Origin: Lachnospiraceae bacterium
GTDB lineage: Bacteria; Bacillota; Clostridia; Lachnospirales; Lachnospiraceae
Assembly: GCA_015057205.1 (NCBI GenBank)
Contig: SVEW01000077.1
Coordinates: 1-10,399 of the forward strand
Length of the DNA stretch: 10,399 nucleotides
Direction of reading: 5' to 3'
The position numbers and the translations under genes were made by a program. Positions 1-4,916 of this stretch are shown one piece after another. The stretch's first letter is position 1, and each line of letters begins with the position of its first letter. The notes under the pieces are model-generated. The model did not search any database, was not told where the DNA came from, and saw only the letters and a program-made list of their open reading frames with translations.

Positions 1-157
1 TTCGGTACATGGGATTTCCCAGGCGTATATACCGAGAAAATCCCATAAGTGACGTGAAAACGTAGGTACATAGGCTTCTGGAAATGCATATGCCGAGAAG
101 TGTCCAACACAAGTAAAAATCGTAGGTACATAGGATTTGAGAAATCTATGTACCGAG
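1..157. repeat. Array 1: three 30-bp imperfect palindromes at 60-61 bp period
   Basis: Three units lie at 4-33, 65-94 and 125-154. Each opens with GGTACAT and closes with an inverted counterpart (ATACC, ATGCC, GTACC), so each can fold into a hairpin. The third is the best: GGTACATAG pairs with CTATGTACC. Units 2 and 3 share the exact 14-mer CGTAGGTACATAGG at 61-74 and 121-134. Units are separated by about 30 bp of unrelated sequence. The window begins inside the array, so more copies may lie upstream. The unit interiors differ too much for a CRISPR repeat. Function is unknown. The spacing resembles that of the array at 3316-3657, though the arm sequence differs. Confidence 0.75.
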
Positions 158-165
158 CACGCCCC

Positions 166-188
166 AAAGCACCTGTTGGTGATTTTTT
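166..188 (+). terminator. Weak plus-strand terminator-like hairpin after array 1
   Basis: CACC (170-173), loop TGTT, GGTG (178-181) is followed by A and six T (183-188). Flanking AAA and TTT can extend the stem around a mismatch. The stem is short, but its position just after the last array unit would suit the end of a transcript running through array 1. No plus-strand gene is visible to the left. Confidence 0.35.
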
Positions 189-210
189 GATTATGTAGCA
201 GGTATTAATA

Positions 211-249
211 AATGAGCTGTGCACTAGTCACTTAGTGCGACAGCCCATT
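211..249 (-). terminator. Hairpin terminator after the transglutaminase-like gene
   Basis: A long stem-loop: 211-226 pairs with 233-249, with one bulged base (239), one G/A difference and a six-base loop at 227-232. In the minus direction it lies about 30 nt past the TAA at 278 and is followed by an AT-rich run (TTTATTAATA) that is only a weak U-tract. It most likely ends the XRE/transglutaminase transcript. Confidence 0.55.
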
Positions 250-277
250 TCCACATAATTAGTAATACAAATCTCAA

Positions 278-1357
278 TTATCGAAAATATTTCTCTACAT
301 CCGTCGTTATCCTGCCCCTTTCTTTATAAACATCCGTTGCATTCACTGCGGATAAAATGAGTGCATTGTCTTTTGTAGTATCATCCTTCTCTCCATTTTT
401 GATACAACGCTCAAAATGTCCCATATTCTTGCTATAGTAAGCCAAGGTAGCTGTGCCCCCCGATTTCTTTTTCTTGTCATTACAATACTCCATCTCTATT
501 TCCTCGGCACGACCATCGATAAGCGCCTGCTTCAGCTCAATAGAATTCAGATATTTTCCCTCCAGCTTATACACACAACACATGGATGGGTCAAAAAGCA
601 CAAACTTCTGATATTCTTCCAAAAACACCTCATCTACAATATGACATTCATTGTCCTCAGGATCAGTACTGAACATGCCTTCATAAAAGGCTTTGATGCC
701 ATTTGCACGAAGCACTCCTGCGAAAATTATGGATATTCCCCGGCAGTTCGTGTAGTTTTCCTGCTTTTCCGCATGCTCCATCTGCGCTATCGTTCCTTTC
801 TCTGCGGCATGTTTATAATTTGCACCGTCCTGTGTATACAATTCGCACAGGCGGGTATACAATTTCCAAATGGATGCAAAAGATTTATCCTTGGCCCGTT
901 CGAAGCCACGTTCCTCAAGTGCTTTTAAAACATCCGGATTTTCAAACTCATATTCGTAGTTAACCTCAAGCGCGTCTTCCGCATAGTCAGAATTTTCTTT
1001 TAATACTGCGATGTTTTCCTCCGGCACTGTAAAATATCCTTCTTTGTAATGCGCTTCCTCAGAGATTTTTTTCATTACACAGTCAACAGTAATGTCTTCC
1101 ATAACATCCACGTGAATTTTAAGTCCTTCGCTGCAAAGCTGCATGTCTATTTCCATCGGGGTATTGACTGCTTTTAAAATCATTTTCGCTGTGTCATCGG
1201 TCATTTCCCTGATTTCGTCAAAATTCGCGTGCATCTGACCAATGCTCACAAAGGATATTTGCGCAAATTCTTCGCCGCCTTCCTTCACTCCCAGATAGAC
1301 CTTTGCATTCGGTACAAAAAGTGCTCCCTGATACGTTCCATAGATTTTCTTTCTCAT
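278..1357 (-). CDS. Transglutaminase-like domain protein, cytoplasmic
   Basis: A 359-residue protein. From the ATG at 1357 the transglutaminase/cysteine-protease-like triad can be read as Cys205 (in TNCRGISIIFAGVLRANGIKA), His239 (NECHIVDEVF) and Asp256 (VLFDPSM), in the order and spacing of the family. The N-terminal ~190 residues are mixed and unassigned. No signal peptide or membrane segment is visible, so it probably acts in the cytoplasm. The start is set by AGGAGG at 1365-1370, seven bases upstream, and by an ATGA overlap with the stop of the XRE gene. A longer reading from 1399 would overlap that gene by 46 bp and lacks a comparable ribosome site. The overlap implies translational coupling, so regulator and enzyme are probably made together. 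Whether it cross-links, cleaves or only binds peptides cannot be told; the fold assignment is fairly sure, the substrate unknown. Confidence 0.8.
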   Translation of the reverse strand: MRKKIYGTYQGALFVPNAKVYLGVKEGGEEFAQISFVSIGQMHANFDEIREMTDDTAKMILKAVNTPMEIDMQLCSEGLKIHVDVMEDITVDCVMKKISEEAHYKEGYFTVPEENIAVLKENSDYAEDALEVNYEYEFENPDVLKALEERGFERAKDKSFASIWKLYTRLCELYTQDGANYKHAAEKGTIAQMEHAEKQENYTNCRGISIIFAGVLRANGIKAFYEGMFSTDPEDNECHIVDEVFLEEYQKFVLFDPSMCCVYKLEGKYLNSIELKQALIDGRAEEIEMEYCNDKKKKSGGTATLAYYSKNMGHFERCIKNGEKDDTTKDNALILSAVNATDVYKERGRITTDVEKYFR

Positions 1358-2466
1358 TTTCCTTCCTCCTGATTCTTTATCATCTGCCAACAATCCCATA
1401 CGCGCTGTAGAGGTTTTTTCTTCCTTTCCATATTCCGAAAAAACATCTCTTCAATCCCTTCTAACGCTTTTTCGCCAATGGCGTTATGAATAGGAACCTC
1501 GCCATTCGTAAAATCAAATTTGTAGACCTGCGTAAAACTGCATTTTTTCTCGGTTTCATCGTATTGCTTTATGAATCGATAGGCTTCTTTTATGCAATTT
1601 TCCATCGATTCCAAATCCTCCAAGCAAGAAAGAACCTGTGCTTTGGTTATGAGCAAAACCGCTTGTATTTCCTGGTAAAAACTGATTTTGTCCGCTTGCA
1701 TATGTAACTTTACAATGGTAATTTCCGCATCTACAAGCTCCAATGCTTTTTCAAGATTGGCGCATTTTCCGGTTTCACACAAGGTCGACGCAAGATTATA
1801 TACAATGGCTTGCTGCTCTGAAAAACAACGCATGTGTGCGATTGAAAAATGATGAAGCGCATCCTTCGTTCTTCCCATCTGCCTTAAAACCACACCAATT
1901 GCATTGTCGTTGCAGTTGTCATAATTGATTTCTCGCAAAAGCTCCAATGCCTTTTCCGGATTAGTTCTGCGATACAAAAAGGCTACTTTGAATTTAATGG
2001 TATATTCATTAATCTCTGCATCGTGATTTTGTGCAATGTAATTTAACGACGTTTGAAAAAGGTCAATGGCACGCTCGGAATCTTTTTCCTTTAAGTATTT
2101 CATATATTTGTAGTAATACATATTGCCACAGGTATAGAGCACCTTAAATGCATGGGGATAACGCAGCAGCGCACTGCCGGATTCTTCCTCAGCGCGTTCA
2201 AATTGATGTGCATGCGTCAGTTTTTCTATGGACATACACATATCGTCCATTTTCTTGGAAGTCAGGTCAAACCCCACCAGTTCATCCATGGAGACATTGA
2301 ACAAATTGGCCAATTCCATCAATGTCGTAATATCCGGTACATTTCCACCGTTTTCCCACTTGGACACAGCGCCAATCGTCACTCCCAGTACTCCCGCAAG
2401 CTCCTCCTGCGTAAGCTTCATTTCCTTTCGATACCGTTTAATATTTTCTGCAACCTTCAAAGACAT
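1354..2466 (-). CDS. XRE-family transcriptional regulator with TPR-like C-terminal region
   Basis: A 370-residue protein. Residues 5-60 form a typical lambda-Cro/XRE helix-turn-helix (LTQEELAGVLGVTIGAVSKWENG, then NVPDITTLMELANLFNVSMDEL); the recognition helix is about 29-38. Residues ~75-350 are rich in paired amphipathic helices with alternating A/L/Y positions, as in TPR-type tails that sense peptides or partner proteins in Firmicutes regulators. TPR units are inferred from pattern, not scored. The ATG at 2466 has AGGTGA about eight bases upstream. A 10-bp perfect inverted repeat spans the probable promoter (2515-2546), suggesting autoregulation. It is the first gene of a two-gene operon and its TGA overlaps the ATG of the transglutaminase-like gene, which is therefore its likeliest functional partner or target. 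Confidence 0.85.
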   Translation of the reverse strand: MSLKVAENIKRYRKEMKLTQEELAGVLGVTIGAVSKWENGGNVPDITTLMELANLFNVSMDELVGFDLTSKKMDDMCMSIEKLTHAHQFERAEEESGSALLRYPHAFKVLYTCGNMYYYKYMKYLKEKDSERAIDLFQTSLNYIAQNHDAEINEYTIKFKVAFLYRRTNPEKALELLREINYDNCNDNAIGVVLRQMGRTKDALHHFSIAHMRCFSEQQAIVYNLASTLCETGKCANLEKALELVDAEITIVKLHMQADKISFYQEIQAVLLITKAQVLSCLEDLESMENCIKEAYRFIKQYDETEKKCSFTQVYKFDFTNGEVPIHNAIGEKALEGIEEMFFRNMERKKKPLQRVWDCWQMIKNQEEGK

Positions 2467-2514
2467 TTCTCATTCACCTTTCCTGCTTATGCTTCTATTT
2501 TACATTCACTTTTC

Positions 2515-2548
2515 ACTAATTGTAACACATCATTTGTACAATTAGTAA
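2515..2548 (-). promoter_or_regulatory. Probable promoter and operator of the XRE operon
   Basis: ACTAATTGTA (2515-2524) and TACAATTAGT (2537-2546) form a perfect 10-bp inverted repeat with a 12-bp centre; the half-sites are 22 bp apart, about two helical turns, as expected for a dimeric regulator. On the minus strand the same bases contain a -10-like TACAAT (2524-2519) and a weak -35-like TTACTA (2548-2543), 18 bp apart, about 50 bp before the start codon. Binding here would block polymerase. The inverted repeat is direct observation; the operator role and the identity of the binder (XRE itself) are inference. Confidence 0.55.
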
Positions 2549-2805
2549 AATATATTTTTTCCATTTTGGAAAGTTATCACTTTATACGATGGCAGTTTTT
2601 GCGGCTTTTGCAACACATTCCCTGAACGTGAGTTTTACGCTTATGCGTTGCACATTAATTGCAAAAAGACCTGCTCTCTCGAACAGCTCCACCAAGGAAG
2701 CGCAAAGAACACCTATGCATTCTTCTATAACCTCATATACATCAAGCCGGTTCGATCTTGAATTTTCTTGGCCATATGGCCGCAAAAATTCAGAGGTGAG
2801 TATCC
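2549..2805. other. Gene-poor stretch with an unresolved minus-strand reading frame
   Basis: Between the XRE promoter and the DUF4143 remnant I find no convincing gene. A minus-strand frame of 67 codons (2582-2785; VYEVIEECIGVLCASLVELF near its middle) has protein-like composition but no ribosome site. It could be a fragment of a decayed gene. A plus-strand frame over the same bases (2589-2816) runs through the start of the next gene and looks like its shadow. I cannot assign either one. Confidence 0.3.
2759..2792. repeat. 34-bp imperfect palindrome upstream of the DUF4143 remnant
   Basis: TGAATTTT (2759-2766) and AAAATTCA (2785-2792) flank the perfect 12-bp palindrome GGCCATATGGCC (2770-2781), with three unpaired or wobble positions between. 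It ends on the ribosome binding site (AGAGGTGA, 2792-2799) of the pseudogene. It could be an operator or an RNA hairpin that limits access to that site. No U-run follows, so a terminator is unlikely. Confidence 0.5.
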
Positions 2806-3275
2806 ATGGAGATTAAAAGAAACAACTATCTTAACGACTTAAAAAATCGAATGCATAATGAGTTTTCAACTATTAGAGGATTTTGAAGAGGTTCTAAATT
2901 CTTTACTTCATATATCAAATTTGGATATCCATGTAACAGGGAGTAATTCGAAATTTCTTTCCAAAGATATCATCACAGAATTTAGGGGACCTGGGTGTTG
3001 TTCCGGTAAGAAAAATGACAGATGACGGAAAACGTATTCGAACACAATTGGAAATTGATTTTATAGCTACTATGGGTAGCAAGAAGTATTATTTACAATC
3101 GGCATTTAGTTTGCCTGATGAGACAAAAATAAAGCTGGAAAAAGCCTCGCTTCTTAATGTGAATGATTCTTTTAAAAAGCTGGTGATTGTAAACGATATG
3201 CTAAATGTTCGGCGTCGAGTCTTGTGTACCAATTTAATATCAATTTTTCCTGCTCAGAGCCAAGCGGGTAGATGA
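2806..3275 (+). pseudogene. Decayed AAA-type ATPase with DUF4143 (three fragments)
   Basis: An intact gene of this family encodes roughly 400 residues: a P-loop ATPase followed by a DUF4143 domain. Here three pieces survive in three frames. Fragment 1 (2806-2859) begins MEIKRNNYLNDLKNRMHN, the family's N-terminus, with a good ribosome site (AGAGGTGA). Fragment 2 (about 2864-2989) reads QLLEDFEEVLNSLL then HVTGSNSKFLSKDIITEFRG, the segment after Walker B with the sensor motif. Fragment 3 (about 2994-3217) reads from GVVPVRKMTDDGKRIRTQLE to DSFKKLVIVND, the C-terminal DUF4143 segment. Missing are the Walker A/B region between fragments 1 and 2 and most of the middle between 2 and 3. After about 3217 the frame no longer resembles the family. 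It cannot make a working ATPase. The family assignment comes from recalled motifs. Confidence 0.8.
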
Positions 3276-3287
3276 AAGGCTCTTTTT
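3256..3287 (+). terminator. Rho-independent terminator after the DUF4143 remnant
   Basis: AGAGCC (3256-3261) pairs with GGCTCT (3278-3283), followed by a T-run to 3287. The loop is long (16 bases). It sits where the terminator of the original plus-strand gene would be expected. Confidence 0.5.
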
Positions 3288-3315
3288 CATTATTCCAGCG
3301 GTTTCTTATGGAAAT

Positions 3316-3657
3316 TACGGGTGAATTACACCTCTGCGGAAATCACCCGTAGCAGAAGTTTGTGAAATGAAAAACTTTACGGGTAAGGCAGCAAATACGC
3401 TGGTTTCACACGTAGGCATCAGAGATGGATTTGTGAAAATCAACGTGTGGATAGACATTTACGAGAATCCACACGTAAGGAGGATCAGGGCGATTACGTG
3501 TGAAATGGTATTTCGCTTGAATTGCCCGTAAGAAATTAGGAAAGCATCCCTGAACCCTACGGGTGAATCTAGCAATTAAAGAATTCACACGTAGGAATCG
3601 GCAAAAGCACAACGGAAGCCTACGTGTGAAATTTTAGAAAACAGCATATGACCCGTA
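3316..3657. repeat. Array 2: six 36-37-bp inverted-arm units at ~63-bp period
   Basis: Six units: 3316-3351, 3378-3414, 3442-3477, 3495-3530, 3558-3593 and 3621-3657. Each starts with a version of TACGKGTGAA (K is G or T) and ends with its inverse. The first (TACGGGTGA/TCACCCGTA) and third (ACGTGTGGAT/ATCCACACGT) have perfectly matched arms; the others mix a G-type and a T-type arm. Centres of 14-16 bp and spacers of 26-27 bp (17 bp between units 3 and 4) are not conserved, except that the first two spacers share TTTGTGAAA. No gene is convincing here; minus-strand frames crossing the array are translations of the repeat. No cas gene is visible. Possible roles are protein-binding sites, a REP-like element or a structured RNA. 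The structure is plain in the sequence; the function is unknown. Confidence 0.85.
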
Positions 3658-3703
3658 TGACTTCCTTTGAGCCGATTATCCTGAAATATAATATAGCATG
3701 AAA

Positions 3704-3796
3704 AAAGGACCTCTAATCTGCCTAATCCCCTCATTTCTGTTACCCCTTTTGGCATAACAACCTTCGAAAGAAACCTAAAATCTGCGCAGGTCCTTT
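3704..3796. repeat. 93-bp element bounded by 9-bp inverted repeats
   Basis: AAAGGACCT (3704-3712) and AGGTCCTTT (3788-3796) are perfect inverted repeats bounding a 93-bp segment. Inside, AATCTGC occurs twice in direct orientation (3715-3721 and 3779-3785). On the minus strand TGTTA and TAACA can form an inner stem around an AAAA loop. A T-run follows the left arm in the minus direction, so the element could act as a terminator for the operon ending at 3827, or be a small non-autonomous mobile element. No flanking target duplication was found. Confidence 0.5.
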
Positions 3797-3826
3797 CACC
3801 AATATACGATATACCCTTTCCAAAAA

Positions 3827-3937
3827 TCACTTACGGCAACTTCCTTTGTCTATTTTATGCGTCGTAATAATCCAACATACCACTGCAATGCAAATAATTA
3901 CTCCAACGGCAAATATAGCCTTTTTCTTGCTTTGCAT
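3827..3937 (-). CDS. 36-residue single-helix membrane protein
   Basis: This short frame begins MQSKKKAIFAVG and ends IDKGSCRK. A Lys-rich start (residues 4-6) precedes one hydrophobic helix at about 7-24 and a short basic tail, predicting a membrane protein with its N-terminus inside. The tail ends in SCRK, and three more cysteines or tryptophans lie in or near the helix. Its ATG shares one base with the TGA of the coiled-coil gene (TGATG), the classic layout for coupled translation, and the ribosome site of its own is weak. That layout and the clear helix are why I call it real. It is not a lipoprotein and has no recognisable family. It may anchor the coiled-coil protein to the membrane, which is inference from the overlap. 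Confidence 0.6.
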   Translation of the reverse strand: MQSKKKAIFAVGVIICIAVVCWIITTHKIDKGSCRK

Positions 3938-4884
3938 CACACCGTCTCATCTACCGCAGCACCCTTAATCTCTTCTTCAATCAGCTTCATCTTCGTCATC
4001 ATATCCTTGACTTCCTGTTGCGCTGCATCCAGTTCTTTGGTAACAGTAGACGTCTGCTTAACTCCATCCAAAATGTCTTCCACAAACTTCTCCATCTCTT
4101 TTTTCTTTTCCTTAGAAGCTTCCAGTTTCTTCTGAAGTTCCTCTTCCTTTTCTTCTTTTTCTTTGGCTTTTTCCTTTTCTTCTTCCATTTCCTCGTCGAT
4201 ATGCTCTTTCGTTTCATCAATCAACATGCCAACAATTTCCTTGGAAGCATTTTCCAGGACTTCTTCCGCTTGATTCTTTGCATCCAGAATCGGATGGGTT
4301 TTCAAGCGCTCTAATTCTGTTGCCTGAATGACTTTTGTTTCAATCTGGATTTCCCTGGAAGCCTCTTCCATCTCACCCCTAAACTTGCCCTCAAATCCAA
4401 ACAATTCTAGGGAATATTGCTGATACTCCGTCAAGTCGGTAGACTTCATTAAAAAAACCTTTTCCCATTCTTCCTTCGTCAATCGAATATCGGATCCTGG
4501 CCTATTTGCCATGCTTGCCTTCTCTATTAAGCGCAATTCTTTCTCTTCCGCACTATCTTCCGGAACTCCGTACAGTTCCCGAAGCTCCGCTCTGCGAGCC
4601 TCCAATGCCTGAATTTCTTTATTGGCTTCATCCATATCACCCTTCAGATTCAGGATGCGTTCTCTTCTACCGTTCTGCTCATCGTTGATTTTTTGCTCTT
4701 TCGCATAAGCATTTCCAAGAATCTGCAATGCTTTCTTCTTCGCCGCATTTCGCTTCTCTTCAATGGGATCAAACTTCGGCTGTAACATACTTCCATCCAT
4801 GGTTTTTTTATCCGAAACACCCTTACTTTTCTTATCAACTTGCAGTTCATCCCCCACATAGTTGGTTGATTTATTAATCTTCAT
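3937..4884 (-). CDS. Cytoplasmic coiled-coil protein of unknown function
   Basis: About 315 residues, extremely charged, without signal peptide or membrane segment. Residues ~40-100 and ~160-310 have strong heptad patterns; the second block includes a Glu/Lys-only run (EEEKEKAKEKEEKEEEL), indicating a long dimeric or trimeric coiled coil. A less repetitive middle (about 100-155, around LTKEEWEKVFLMKSTDLTEYQQ) may be globular. The N-terminus (MKINKSTNYVGDELQV) looks conserved-type and non-helical. Two starts are possible: the ATG at 4884 (11 bases after a G-run at 4896-4901) or the TTG at 4890 (five bases after it); I chose the ATG. It lies 32 bp after the FIST-GGDEF gene and overlaps the microprotein gene, so all three are probably one operon. 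A role as scaffold or effector in the same signalling path is inference only. Confidence 0.75.
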   Translation of the reverse strand: MKINKSTNYVGDELQVDKKSKGVSDKKTMDGSMLQPKFDPIEEKRNAAKKKALQILGNAYAKEQKINDEQNGRRERILNLKGDMDEANKEIQALEARRAELRELYGVPEDSAEEKELRLIEKASMANRPGSDIRLTKEEWEKVFLMKSTDLTEYQQYSLELFGFEGKFRGEMEEASREIQIETKVIQATELERLKTHPILDAKNQAEEVLENASKEIVGMLIDETKEHIDEEMEEEKEKAKEKEEKEEELQKKLEASKEKKKEMEKFVEDILDGVKQTSTVTKELDAAQQEVKDMMTKMKLIEEEIKGAAVDETV

Positions 4885-4916
4885 CTGCAATTAATCCCCC
4901 CATAGCATCTACCGTT

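Noticed and set aside
416..963. Plus-strand frames over the transglutaminase-like gene
   Set aside because: They are antisense to a gene with an intact catalytic triad and have no ribosome site.
1358..1399. Earlier start for the transglutaminase-like gene
   Set aside because: It would overlap the XRE gene by 46 bp; the ATG at 1357 has AGGAGG at ideal spacing and an ATGA overlap.
3316..3657. CRISPR array
   Set aside because: Unit centres differ, only the 10-bp arms are shared, one spacer is 10 bp shorter, and no cas gene is in the window.
3406..3830. Minus-strand frames of 68 and 81 codons
   Set aside because: They run across the array 2 repeats or the inverted-repeat element, have no ribosome site and read as translations of repeat sequence.
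3999..4220. Lys/Arg-rich 73-codon minus-strand frame
   Set aside because: It is the shifted reading of the Glu/Lys-rich coiled-coil segment of the gene at 3937-4884.
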